A stretch of DNA of 64,000 bases from Pelodictyon luteolum (GTDB taxonomy: Bacteria > Bacteroidota > Chlorobiia > Chlorobiales > Chlorobiaceae): the NCBI GenBank assembly GCA_020721225.1, contig DYNE01000001.1:1-64000 (forward strand), given 5' to 3'. The translations under genes and the position numbers were made by a program. Below, piece by piece: positions 24,299 through 33,349 of the stretch; the first letter of the stretch is position 1, and every line of letters starts with the position of its first letter. Under the pieces are notes generated by a model, which was not told where the DNA came from, searched no databases, and saw only the letters and a program-made list of their open reading frames with translations.

Positions 24299-24535
24299 TC
24301 AGGATTTCTGGATGTAGAAGGTATAGGTGCCGCCTTCGGTGGTGCTGTCAACGATTTTATGTCCCGTTCTGTTCGACCATGAAGCCATGTCGTTTGCGGA
24401 ACCGGAATCCGTTGAGATCATTTTGAGAACTTCGCCGCTCTGCATCTGATCAACCTCTTTCTTGGTTTTCAGAATAGGCAGCGGACAGTTCATTCCGGAA
24501 CAATCGAGCGTACGGTTGACTGTAAATTCAGACAT
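24299..24535 (-). CDS. tusA: TusA-family sulfurtransferase
   Basis: This 78-residue sulfur carrier has the signature LDCSGMNCPLPILKTKKEV, where the Cys in NCPLP carries the persulfide. In sulfur oxidisers TusA brings sulfane sulfur into oxidation pathways such as Dsr. It is preceded by a strong AGGAGG site and followed by the DsrE-like gene, a common tusA-dsrE pair. The AT-rich inverted repeat at 24602-24623 lies 67-88 bases upstream and probably controls it. Confidence 0.95.
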   Translation of the reverse strand: MSEFTVNRTLDCSGMNCPLPILKTKKEVDQMQSGEVLKMISTDSGSANDMASWSNRTGHKIVDSTTEGGTYTFYIQKS

Positions 24536-24601
24536 GGTGCCTCCTGTTGTTTTGAATTTTCTTTCGGGGTAAGGTGTCGCGATATTGATGCGACTCTAAA
24601 C

Positions 24602-24623
24602 TATATAACCAAACAATTATATA
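24602..24623. promoter_or_regulatory. AT-rich 8-6-8 inverted repeat before tusA
   Basis: TATATAAC (24602-24609), spacer CAAACA and ATTATATA (24616-24623) form a near-perfect inverted repeat. The same half-sites and spacer length occur at 30996-31017 and 57996-58017, each upstream of sulfur genes, so a shared DNA-binding regulator is likely. Confidence 0.6.
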
Positions 24624-24694
24624 ATTATAATAATAAGTCGGGAAAGAAACAAGAATTTCCTGCCATTTTTTTGGTCAATCGACAGTCGGTTATC

Positions 24695-25111
24695 TCAGGA
24701 AGCTATACCGACAACCGCAGCAGCGAGCACAATAACCTGTAGCAGGGCAATAAGCGCATACGTCCGGTTCTTCTCGCCGAGAAAAACCGGAATGACGGAA
24801 ACAAGACAGATCATCGCCGCCATCGAAAGAAAAACGATCGAAAAATAGCTGAGTACATCCCCATGAAGAGGGTCCTGCACCCACGACCAGCCCGAGGGAA
24901 CCGTTAGAATACGGTTCATTTCGGCAGCTCTCATATGCCAGTGAGCGGCAACGTCTTCGATGGATACGGTCAGAGGAAGAAGCTTGAGCACATAGATGAG
25001 AAAACCTGCCGCAATCAGCGCCATGCCGATATGCGAAACTACATCGAGTACCGAAGCATAGACAAGCTGTACCTGGTCGATTTCCGCTTTTTCCCGCTTT
25101 TTCCCGCTCAT
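24695..25111 (-). CDS. DUF1634 membrane protein
   Basis: This 138-residue protein has three hydrophobic segments: near residues 24-46, 85-105 and 115-136. Its arrangement matches DUF1634, a family found almost always beside TauE/SafE exporters. Its start overlaps the tauE stop (ATGA), so the two are translationally coupled and probably form one transport unit. Function within the unit is unknown. Confidence 0.75.
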   Translation of the reverse strand: MSGKKREKAEIDQVQLVYASVLDVVSHIGMALIAAGFLIYVLKLLPLTVSIEDVAAHWHMRAAEMNRILTVPSGWSWVQDPLHGDVLSYFSIVFLSMAAMICLVSVIPVFLGEKNRTYALIALLQVIVLAAAVVGIAS

Positions 25112-26064
25112 AGTCCCATCCCTTTTATAATTGAACGAAGTCCGGCTATGACCATCATGACTATCACGACAATGCGTACCGAACCGGTGTTGACCTTCGT
25201 GAGCATTCTTGCGCCAATTTTCGAGCCGAGCATAACCCCGCCGACAGCCGGTACGGCAATCAACGGAAGCACTGCGCCTTTATAAAGGTAGATCCAGGCC
25301 GCGGCGGCTCCGTTCATGGAGAGCACCAGCCCGCTTGTGGCCACGGCAACCTTGAGCGGAGCTCCCATAAGAAGATTGAGCACGGGCACGTTTGCCCAGC
25401 CCGCACCCATGCCGAACATGCCTCCGATAAAACCGATAAAGAAAAACAGCACCAGTCCAATCGGAGTACGATGAACTTTCCAGTTGACGGTTTCGTCGAT
25501 AGTCGGTTCATAATAACTCCCGGAAATACCGAGAGCTTTCGCGATAACGTCGGACTCGCCTACTTCAGGGTAGCCGGATTTTCCGGCTTTCATCATTATG
25601 GCTGCAATTGAAATAATGGCAATTCCCAGAAGAAGCTGCACGCTGTCTGCGGACATCATGAGTCCTGCGATAGCTCCGGCAATCGAGCTGACAGAGCCGA
25701 TAAGGGAGAGCGGCAGGCTGAGTTTCAGATCTGCAAGCCCTTTTCTCAGCAGAGACGGACCTGCGGAGAGAGCGCCGGAAAGGGCTACCAGCAAACCGGC
25801 TCCACGAACGAAATCGAGATGAAAAGGGAAAAAACTGCTGACAATGGGAACAAAAAGCACCCCTCCGCCGACACCGGCGAGAACGGATACGATTCCGAGA
25901 AAAAACGAAAATACGAAGAGAAGCAGCACCCAGATCCACCAGACCGTTGGAGCGGCCGACGGAAGCGAGGATGCAAGGAGATCGGGCGGAAGCAGCAGCA
26001 TGATGAATGCCGGCAGCACAGTACAGAGAACTGGAACTAATTTATTACTGCCGGCTGCGCGCAT
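25108..26064 (-). CDS. TauE/SafE-family sulfite/organosulfur exporter
   Basis: This 318-residue membrane protein has eight or more hydrophobic segments. It shows the internal two-fold repeat of the family: FLGIVSVLAGVGGGVLFVPIV in the first half and FIGGMFGMGAGWANVPVLNLLMG in the second. Members export sulfite, sulfoacetate or related anions, or move sulfur compounds across the inner membrane. Coupling with DUF1634 and nearness to tusA-dsrE and the SoeABC-like genes support a sulfur role. The substrate and direction are inferred. Confidence 0.88.
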   Translation of the reverse strand: MRAAGSNKLVPVLCTVLPAFIMLLLPPDLLASSLPSAAPTVWWIWVLLLFVFSFFLGIVSVLAGVGGGVLFVPIVSSFFPFHLDFVRGAGLLVALSGALSAGPSLLRKGLADLKLSLPLSLIGSVSSIAGAIAGLMMSADSVQLLLGIAIISIAAIMMKAGKSGYPEVGESDVIAKALGISGSYYEPTIDETVNWKVHRTPIGLVLFFFIGFIGGMFGMGAGWANVPVLNLLMGAPLKVAVATSGLVLSMNGAAAAWIYLYKGAVLPLIAVPAVGGVMLGSKIGARMLTKVNTGSVRIVVIVMMVIAGLRSIIKGMGL

Positions 26065-26175
26065 GGCTGATTATCAATGGATTGAAAAAAACAGATACTG
26101 CTGCAGCTGCTGCCGAAAAAAACAGGTTATGTTTCCGGCAGCTTTCGCAGAGAGCATCTTTCTCGCTGAACATGC

Positions 26176-29037
26176 TTATTTCAGATAGTAGGTCTTTTCA
26201 TCGGGTCTGAACGGACGGTTAAGCCAGAGCGGACGGCGAAGGCCTCCGGGGCCGGGCGCAGGACGCGTCATGGCAAGCCACTCCTTGTAAATCCGGAAAG
26301 AACGGTCGGTATCGACAAAAACATCGCCATACTGGTCGCCATCGTGCGCCTTCTCGATCCTGACCTTCTGGTGCCAGCAGTGCATGCCGCTGATCGGATC
26401 GGGATGTACCGGAAAGGTGATGTTCTGATGAACGCCGCCATCCGACCAGAAAATCCTCGACGAGTCGGCATCGCTGCTCTCGTAGGGCTGGATGTTCTCT
26501 TCAACGCGCATTTTCCACTTACCTTTCCCTTCTTTTGAGATATTGACCCTGTTGGCCGCCCAGCGGTTGGCTTCGGGGTCCTGCTCGCGACGCCAGCGTC
26601 CGATGTGATGCGAACAGGCAACCACGCCCGGACGGATTCCTTCGGTTACCCATGCACGGTTCACGAAAAAGCCTATATCGGTGTTAACCCTGATAAGGTC
26701 TCCGTTGGCTATGCCGAGAGCCGCGCCGTCGTCAACGTTGATCCAGACCGGATTGCGGTGAGCGATTTCGGCAAGCCATTTGGCATTGCCGGATCGGGAG
26801 TGAATCAGCACCGGAAGACGGAAGGTCGGCACCAGCACAAACTCTCCTTTCTTATGGTTCATGGTCTCCTCATGGATATGGCTCTTGATGTAGCCGGGCA
26901 GGCGATACTCCGGCCACTTCCAGTCGATCATGGTGCCTGAAAAGAACTCCTGCTTCTTCGAAGGGGTCGGAAAACCGGCGCAGGAGCGTCCGGCGACTTC
27001 CACGCCGACCGCCTTGCCGTTTTTCACGATCAGCCCGCTCTGCGATTGCACAGAAGCGCCGTCGAGATCGGAGGGCGGCACCGCTTTTTCATGCACATTG
27101 TAAACGTTGCTTTCGACCTCGAACGCTCCGTATTTCTGCATGTAATCGAACGCTGAAAGCCCCTCTTCCGCAGCTTTTTCAGGCAGCCCTGCCGTATGCT
27201 CGAAGATGTATCGATAGTACTCGTCAATGGTGATTTTCTCGCCTGGCCTGTAAGGCGACATGCAGTACTGGCGGATGCCGAGGCTGCCGTCAGGGTCGAT
27301 GCGCCAGGTCAGTTCGATCCAGAATTCATCCTCTTCCCAGACTTCGCCGGGATTGGCCTCCCAGGTATATCTGACCGGTTTGCCCATTCTTCTCAGGGCG
27401 GTGCGCAGCACCGGCTGACGGAAAGCGATCCATTTTCCGGCGTGTGTTTCGTAACTGAGCAGGTCGTGCCTTTCGGCCGAGTGGCCCATCGGCAGAACGT
27501 AATCGGCAAAATAAGCGGTCTCGCTCCAGGTGGGAGTAAGCGCAGCGTGCAGTCCGATTTTCGATTCGTCCTCAAGCGCCTCTATCCACGAAAAGCCGTC
27601 GGGATAGGTCCAGACCGGATTGAACACCCTGGTGAAATAGACGTCGAGTTTTCCTCGACCTTCTTTGAGAAAATGGGGAAGCAGAAAGCTCATCTCGAAA
27701 TGCGCGAGCGGATAGTCGTTTGGCAGATGGAGCGGGTTCCAGAAGGTCTGCGGTTTGGGTTCCGCATGCACTTGCGGCTTGAACTTGTTCCATGCGCTGG
27801 GAGAGGTGCCGCCCGGCGTACCGACGCTGCCTGTCAGTACGTTCAGGAAGTGCAGCGTACGCGACACTGCCCAGCCGCCGAGATTGCCGCTGCTGGCGCT
27901 TCGCCAGACATGGGTAGAAAACTGAGAGCCGGCCTCTCCTATCTTTCGGGCGATCTCGACGATCATGGCGGCATCTACGCCGCTCTCTTTCGAAGCGTAT
28001 TCGGGGGTATAGTGCGCATACTCCTTTTTCAGCCCTTCTATGAAGTTTTCGAAGGTCACAGGAGTTCCGGGGTATTCAGCCTGTAGGTACTCCTGCCAGT
28101 TCACCCAGTTTTCCAGGTAGGTTCTGTTGTAAAGGCCCTCGTCGATAATCACCTTCGCCATGGCAAGCAGCACGGCCGGTTCGGTGCCGGGGTAGCTCGG
28201 CATCCAGTAGTCCGACATGCTTGCGGTATTGGAAAGCCGGGGATCGAGGACGGCGAGCTTGGCCCCTTTCATGCGAGCCTCGATAATGCGCTGCGAATGC
28301 GGATTGAAATAGTGGCCCGATTCAAGATGGGCGCTGACCAGAAGAATGAATTTCGCATTGGCATGATCGGGGGAGGGGCGATCGAACCCTTCCCATATGG
28401 CGTAACCGAACCGAGCGCCAGAGGAACAGACGTTGGTGTGACTGTTGTGGCCGTCAACATTCCATGCCCGAAGAATCCATTCCATGAACCCGTCATGGCC
28501 GGGACGCCCGACATGGTAAGAAATTTCGTTGTTCCGACCTTCCATGATGGCCTTGCGCATCCGTCCTGCTATATCGTCGAGCACGCTGTCCCAGCTGACC
28601 CGTTCCCATTTACCGTCGCCCCTCTTTCCGGCGCGCTTCATGGGATAGAGCACCCGGTCGGTGTCCTGAATCTGGTTAAGCGTTGCCGGACCCTTCGCGC
28701 AGTTTCTGCCGCGGCTCGCCGGATGATAGGGATTTCCGGTCAGCTTGCGGATTTCCATGGTCTCTTTATCGACATAGGCAAGAAGTCCGCAACCCGCTTC
28801 GCAGTTGAAACATGCGGTCGGAACCAGCATGTACTCTTTCGTCTTGCGCTCGGGCCAGCTTTTGGCGTCATACTCGACCCAGTTATCCCATTGCTCGGGC
28901 GGTGGGGAGCTGACCTCCGAACCCTCTTCAGCCGCACGAAGGGCTTTCGCCCCGCCGTTCTCTGCGTGCAGATCAGGAATAAGGTGCAGCTTTTCAGCAA
29001 GGCTTTCTATAACGGTTGGTTTATGGGTATAGCTCAT
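26176..29037 (-). CDS. SoeA/PsrA-like molybdopterin oxidoreductase catalytic subunit
   Basis: This 953-residue protein belongs to the DMSO-reductase (complex iron-sulfur molybdoenzyme) family. An N-terminal [4Fe-4S] site is C76-x2-C79-x3-C83 with C113 (CFNCEAGC and GRNCAKG). The likely Mo-ligand Cys lies in HTNVCSSGARFG. It has no Tat signal, which puts it in the cytoplasm, as for sulfite-oxidising SoeA and unlike periplasmic PsrA. Green sulfur bacteria carry several such polysulfide-reductase-like complexes. The start at 29037 has a GGAG site 8 bases upstream. It follows the fused FeS-membrane subunit by 19 bases. Sulfite oxidation to APS-free sulfate is the best guess. Confidence 0.85.
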   Translation of the reverse strand: MSYTHKPTVIESLAEKLHLIPDLHAENGGAKALRAAEEGSEVSSPPPEQWDNWVEYDAKSWPERKTKEYMLVPTACFNCEAGCGLLAYVDKETMEIRKLTGNPYHPASRGRNCAKGPATLNQIQDTDRVLYPMKRAGKRGDGKWERVSWDSVLDDIAGRMRKAIMEGRNNEISYHVGRPGHDGFMEWILRAWNVDGHNSHTNVCSSGARFGYAIWEGFDRPSPDHANAKFILLVSAHLESGHYFNPHSQRIIEARMKGAKLAVLDPRLSNTASMSDYWMPSYPGTEPAVLLAMAKVIIDEGLYNRTYLENWVNWQEYLQAEYPGTPVTFENFIEGLKKEYAHYTPEYASKESGVDAAMIVEIARKIGEAGSQFSTHVWRSASSGNLGGWAVSRTLHFLNVLTGSVGTPGGTSPSAWNKFKPQVHAEPKPQTFWNPLHLPNDYPLAHFEMSFLLPHFLKEGRGKLDVYFTRVFNPVWTYPDGFSWIEALEDESKIGLHAALTPTWSETAYFADYVLPMGHSAERHDLLSYETHAGKWIAFRQPVLRTALRRMGKPVRYTWEANPGEVWEEDEFWIELTWRIDPDGSLGIRQYCMSPYRPGEKITIDEYYRYIFEHTAGLPEKAAEEGLSAFDYMQKYGAFEVESNVYNVHEKAVPPSDLDGASVQSQSGLIVKNGKAVGVEVAGRSCAGFPTPSKKQEFFSGTMIDWKWPEYRLPGYIKSHIHEETMNHKKGEFVLVPTFRLPVLIHSRSGNAKWLAEIAHRNPVWINVDDGAALGIANGDLIRVNTDIGFFVNRAWVTEGIRPGVVACSHHIGRWRREQDPEANRWAANRVNISKEGKGKWKMRVEENIQPYESSDADSSRIFWSDGGVHQNITFPVHPDPISGMHCWHQKVRIEKAHDGDQYGDVFVDTDRSFRIYKEWLAMTRPAPGPGGLRRPLWLNRPFRPDEKTYYLK

Positions 29038-29056
29038 GGTAAACTCCGGCACATGG

Positions 29057-30610
29057 TTAACTTAAAGGTATTCTCTGCGGGGCCTGAACCCAGACTTTTT
29101 CTGTGAAGAACACGCCGCACAGTCCGAGAAGGGAGGCAGCGGCAAGCATCAGCGGATCTGAAGAAAACAGCATAACGAGTAAAGGAAGCAGGTTTCCTCC
29201 GAGAAAACTTCCGCTCCAGAACTGATTTTTCAGGCTGCCCTCACGGATGATTTCGGCCGCGCGTTCCGCAGCTACCGAGGGATGCTTTCCGTATAGCTCG
29301 ATCAGCATGATTGCGATATGCAGTCCGAAACCTGCAGTCAGAAGCTGACGGAGCAGTGCAAGGAGTTCCGGGGAGCTTCCGGTAGCGAACCCGAGCAGCA
29401 GCATGGCCGAGCCGCCGGCGAGCAGGGAGTTCAGAAACATATGCAGAAGCAGCATCGGACTCTGCCAGAAATCGCGCCCTTTCGCTGCGCCGAAAAGAAA
29501 AGCAGTATAGATTGCCGTCACGATCGCAAACAGCGCCCCGCCCCAGAGCGCGACGGTTTCAAGCGCGGGAATCTGCAGAAACCTGGCCCCGCCCCACAAG
29601 GCAAGAAAGGCTCCGTAGCCGGTTATGGTAAGACCTCCGCGAACAAGCCATGAGCCGAATTGCGGACGCAGCATGACCGATGAAAATCGGTCCGGACGAT
29701 CGAGATCCTTGATAAGAAATCCGCCCGTAAGAGCAAGAAATGCGAGCGAAACCACCCATGCCGCCCATTGAAGCGAATCGGAAAGTTGAAGCCTGAAAAC
29801 CACAAGCAGCGCAAAAAATACAAGAAAGACTCCGGACGAAACCGCCTTGGCCGTCACGTAAGCCGGCACTTCCCATCCCCAGACGGCGCCTTTCGACGGG
29901 ATATCATAAACCCGACGGACTTTCGGGCCGGTAGAAGGAACCGCATGGGTGCGTTTTTCGATTCCTGGTGCGCCTTTTCCTTTTTCGGCAAAATGCCCGA
30001 CGCCTCTTGACTGAGCGCTCCAATGATACTCCTCCAGCATCGGAGCCGCCATCGGATCGAGCGAAGGGCCGTCTCCGTTGATATAGAACAGTTTCGGCAA
30101 GGTGCCCTTTTCAGGCTTGCGCACGACGGTACGCTCTCCGGCAACCAGAGCGGCAATTTTGCTGCCCGGATCGTCGAGATCGCCCGAAACGATTGCCTGC
30201 TGCGGACAAATGGCCACGCATGCCGGCTGGAGACCGACCTCCTTGCGATGCGCGCAGTAGTTGCACTTAGCCGACGTATGCGTATCGGGGTCAATGTAAA
30301 GCGCATTGTAAGGGCAGGCCTGGGCACAGGCCTTGCAGCCTATGCAGCGGCGACTGTCGAAATCCACAATGCCGTCAGGACGCTTCTGCAGAGCCTCTAC
30401 CGGGCAGATATCGACGCAGGGCGGTTCGGCGCAGTGGTTGCAGCGCAGAACGGTAAAGTAGCGCCGGGTATCGGGAAAGGTCCCTTTTTCGACATATTTC
30501 ACCCAGGTACGGTTCACTCCGAGAGGAACCTGGTTTTCGGACTTACATGCAACCGTGCATGCATGGCATCCGATACATTTCCGGGCATCGATAACAAAAC
30601 CGTAGTTCAT
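29057..30610 (-). CDS. fused SoeBC-like subunit: four-cluster ferredoxin plus NrfD/DmsC-type membrane anchor
   Basis: This 517-residue protein joins two subunits that are usually separate. Residues about 1-230 are a DmsB/PsrB-like ferredoxin with four Cys groups (CIGCHACTVAC, CNHCAEPPCVDICP, CIGCKACAQACP, and CNYC...CVAICP) for four [4Fe-4S] clusters. From about 240 to the end there are about eight membrane segments, resembling DmsC/PsrC quinone-binding anchors. It would carry electrons between the cytoplasmic Mo subunit and the quinone pool. The ATG at 30610 starts directly at the ferredoxin domain. An AT-rich 13-base inverted repeat lies 380 bases upstream. Confidence 0.88.
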   Translation of the reverse strand: MNYGFVIDARKCIGCHACTVACKSENQVPLGVNRTWVKYVEKGTFPDTRRYFTVLRCNHCAEPPCVDICPVEALQKRPDGIVDFDSRRCIGCKACAQACPYNALYIDPDTHTSAKCNYCAHRKEVGLQPACVAICPQQAIVSGDLDDPGSKIAALVAGERTVVRKPEKGTLPKLFYINGDGPSLDPMAAPMLEEYHWSAQSRGVGHFAEKGKGAPGIEKRTHAVPSTGPKVRRVYDIPSKGAVWGWEVPAYVTAKAVSSGVFLVFFALLVVFRLQLSDSLQWAAWVVSLAFLALTGGFLIKDLDRPDRFSSVMLRPQFGSWLVRGGLTITGYGAFLALWGGARFLQIPALETVALWGGALFAIVTAIYTAFLFGAAKGRDFWQSPMLLLHMFLNSLLAGGSAMLLLGFATGSSPELLALLRQLLTAGFGLHIAIMLIELYGKHPSVAAERAAEIIREGSLKNQFWSGSFLGGNLLPLLVMLFSSDPLMLAAASLLGLCGVFFTEKVWVQAPQRIPLS

Positions 30611-31278
30611 GCACTGATCTGTTCTGATTGAAAGAATCAACACGGTCAAGCGCCCGCAGGCAGCTCAGCCATTTAAAAAAATCAGGGTCGGGATGGGAAT
30701 GATTTCCGGCATGAACGCGTTCGCTCTCTGAAACCTTCTCCTCTCAAGGCCCGAAGACCGAAACATCACACTGAAAAGCATCTTCCGGCAGGATTCCATC
30801 CCGACCTAACGGTATATAGTCGGCTGACGCGTTCCATATACAGCAACCCTCAACCGGCATTACACGAAAAATTAACCGCCTTGACCATAGGTCCACAACC
30901 GTAGTCGCACGGCTCTTATGTAATCAAAAAACGGGGATCCGGTATGCCGCACCGGGTAATCCTAACGAAAGGATTATTTCCGATGAGTATATTATTATAT
31001 AACTGAGTGGTTATATAATAATAAATACACGTCATACTCCCAAAAAAAATCTGCTGTCAGAACACTTTTTTTATTCCTCCCTTCATAACGGTCAACTCTT
31101 TTATTATCAGTCACTTAAAGCATTTCGACCATACACGGTCGCTGGTCGCCGTCCAAAAAAGATGCTGCGAAAGGATTATTTTTCTTTTCTGAACCCTATT
31201 TTCCCTAATTGTTGCGGCTTATGTTACACAAGCCTCAGCCGCGCGATTACATCTCCAACCATGAAAACCATATCAGTC
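30611..31278. other. intergenic region between the SoeBC-like gene and dodecin
   Basis: This 668-base stretch holds the divergent promoters. It has a small hairpin (AATCC/GGATT) at about 30958-30976, the strong AT-rich inverted repeat at 30991-31022 and A/T-rich DNA after it. No open frame here is convincing. Confidence 0.5.
30991..31022. promoter_or_regulatory. AT-rich inverted repeat (perfect 13-base arms)
   Basis: ATTATTATATAAC and its exact complement GTTATATAATAAT face each other around the spacer TGAGTG. The core TATATAAC-N6-GTTATATA (30996-31017) is the best copy of a motif also seen before tusA and soxY. It lies between the SoeABC-like operon and dodecin and could control either. Confidence 0.6.
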
Positions 31279-31491
31279 ATGAGCGCTCACATCTATAAAA
31301 AAGTTGAAATTGTCGGGTCATCGGCAACCAGCATCGAGGATGCCGTAAACAATGCCGTCGCAAAAGCCGCAGAGTCGATAAGACATATCCGCTGGGTTGA
31401 AATAGTCGAGACCCGCTGTCATGTAGAAGAACAGAAAATCGCCTACTGGCAGGTTACCGTAAAAATCGGCTTTACACTGGATGAAAACTGA
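31279..31491 (+). CDS. dodecin (flavin-binding)
   Basis: This 70-residue protein is a dodecin, a small dodecameric protein that stores riboflavin or FMN. The family pattern is complete: HIYKKVEIVGSSATSIEDAVNNAVAKAAESIRHIRWVEIVE, including the flavin-stacking Trp in IRWVE, then the C-terminal strand YWQVTVKIGFTL. The start at 31279 (MSAHIYKK) gives the usual length. The ATG at 31261 would add six residues; neither has a clear ribosome site. It is a single-gene unit ending in a strong terminator. Confidence 0.92.
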   Translation: MSAHIYKKVEIVGSSATSIEDAVNNAVAKAAESIRHIRWVEIVETRCHVEEQKIAYWQVTVKIGFTLDEN

Positions 31492-31506
31492 AATATCCCT
31501 GCACGG

Positions 31507-31539
31507 AAAAGGGCGCATTGATTTGCGCCCTTTCTTTTT
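31507..31539 (+). terminator. rho-independent terminator of dodecin
   Basis: The stem AAAGGGCGCA/TGCGCCCTTT with a 6-base loop is followed by CTTTTTG. A run of A on the other side lets it also act on the convergent fadL-like gene. Confidence 0.85.
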
Positions 31540-31565
31540 GTAATCACTCTCCGCCTGCACACTCC

Positions 31566-32986
31566 CTAAAGTTCATGGGAATAGTTCAGTGACCAGTTAA
31601 GCTGACTGTGACCGATCTCAAGTCCTTCTGCATTGGTTTCTCTGACTTCCGGAGCCCATGCAAGAGCCGCCGAAACAGATGACCTGTCGGAAAGCCGGTA
31701 ACCGAATCCTGTCGTATAGTGGTTTTCGGTTATCGCCGGAAACATGGGGTTGAGATACATATCGGGTACGGGATTCGAAGCAAAGCTGGCTCCTGTTCTG
31801 AGAGCAAGCCTGTCGGTTGCACGGTACTGAACGCCGACAGAAAAGACCGTCTGATCTTTCCAGTTCTGCAGCATCTCCACATCGAGCTTCTGCCCCGCAA
31901 ACGGCCCGTTGGAAAAGGCGTTGTCAGCGGTAAAGGATGTTGAAAACTTCCCCATTACCGATGACCAGTCGATATGCTTGAGGTCAGCGGTAAGCATCCA
32001 GCGCTCTGAGGGATGCAGGGCGACTCCTGCGGCAAGGGTGCCGGCCACTCGAAATTACGAACCTTGATGGTGCCGCTCACCGACTGGATAAAGGGGTTGT
32101 TCACCGCATCTTTCCCGGAAAACGAAAGTACCGCTCTGGAGGTTTCGAGATCGGAAATCCGGGTCTGCGAGTGATAGCTTCCTCCCACCGTAAGCAGCTT
32201 GCCTAACCGGTGGGTAATGCCCACCTTGAACCCGGTACCGTAACCTATCGCCTCACCGAGAAAGGCGTTGTCGTTCGAGAAATCGTAGCGGACGTAGTCG
32301 ATATCGCTCACCATACCCGAACCGATCATTCCGCCGAGCGTACCGAACATCGAACCGCTTACAGAGCCTCCCTGACCCATGGTCATGGCGCCGAAATGCG
32401 CTCCGTCCATATCCATCCGCAGATCCATGCTTGCCCAGAGTAAATCGAGCGATGCCCCGATGACTGTATTTTGAGTAAGGTTATATGCTACGGGAAACAT
32501 CAGGCGTCCGACTCCCACTTCGGAACGGATATCCTGCCCGCTCAGAGGAACCATTCCCGACTTCGTCATGGGCATGCCATAGCTGAACAGCGGGGAGTTT
32601 TCGCCATATTCCGTTCCCATCCCTCCCTGAGCGAGAACGGCAAATCCCCAGGTGATTTTTCCGTCTTTGCGCATGTACGAAAGCGAGGGCATGTAATAGG
32701 AATCTCCTTTCGATTCGGCAGTCACGCCATGAAAGCCGAGATTCACGTCAGGATGAAGGCCGCGGATACCAATTCCGAGTTCAGAAGCCCCATCCTCCCT
32801 TAGACCAAGGGTTGCCGGATTATTCGTAACCCCTGAATTTCCTGTATCATATGCCGTGCTTGTCCCTCCAAGAGCATGAGATTTAGCCCCGTACCCTTCG
32901 AGATTCATGCCGTTGGTTGCAAAAGCGGTTGACGCCGCTGAAAGAACAGCCAGAAAAGCCATTCCGGATAGTGTTTTTCGAAGCAT
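31566..32986 (-). pseudogene. FadL/OmpP1/TodX-family outer membrane protein, frameshifted
   Basis: The first frame (32986 to about 32045) gives a signal peptide (ending STAFA), the family N-terminus TNGMNLEGYGAKSHALGGTSTAY and ATLGLREDG, and beta-strand sequence to about residue 320. At about 32040-32048 the reading frame shifts. The second frame (to 31566) continues the same protein with AGTLAAGVALHPSERWMLTADLKHIDW and ends in a typical beta-barrel terminus (LNWSLNYSHEL). Joined, it would be about 470 residues, normal for FadL channels that take up hydrophobic compounds. A one- or two-base loss near CCGGCACC explains the break. It may be a real mutation or a sequencing error. An AT-rich palindrome lies upstream. 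Confidence 0.8.
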
Positions 32987-33151
32987 ACTGTCAGTTGTTG
33001 GTGGTTATTGATTCGGTTAAAGCTCCAAAGCGACTGATAACCCGCAACAAATCCTCAGGAATTACAGAAAAATGATTTTCCTCCAGGAAGAATTTGCATC
33101 GATAAAAGCGGAATCATCTGACAAAAAGGGGAATGGAGCAAATAAAAATCC

Positions 33152-33169
33152 ACTATATAGCTATATAGT
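33152..33169. promoter_or_regulatory. 18-base AT palindrome upstream of the fadL-like gene
   Basis: ACTATATAGCTATATAGT is a perfect palindrome 166 bases before the fadL-like start, in a 363-base gap without genes. Read on the minus strand, TAACTATATAGCTATATAG resembles the soxY element TAACTATATGATTATATG, so it may be a variant of the shared AT-rich motif. Confidence 0.4.
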
Positions 33170-33289
33170 TAATCATTAGATAATAAAAAATATCTATAAT
33201 ACCGAAGTAAAAAACAGAAAACATGAACTGATAATATGAGAGAGAGAGAATGACGGGATGAAAAGATCAGCGAAGCAGATGCAGAGGGG

Positions 33290-33322
33290 AAAAAAAATGC
33301 GCAGGGAAGGAACCCTGCGCAT
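33290..33322 (-). terminator. rho-independent terminator of pckG
   Basis: The perfect 10-base stem ATGCGCAGGG/CCCTGCGCAT encloses the loop AAGGAA, followed on the minus strand by seven T. Confidence 0.92.
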
Positions 33323-33349
33323 GTACAGCCGATATGAACGGAATTTGTC

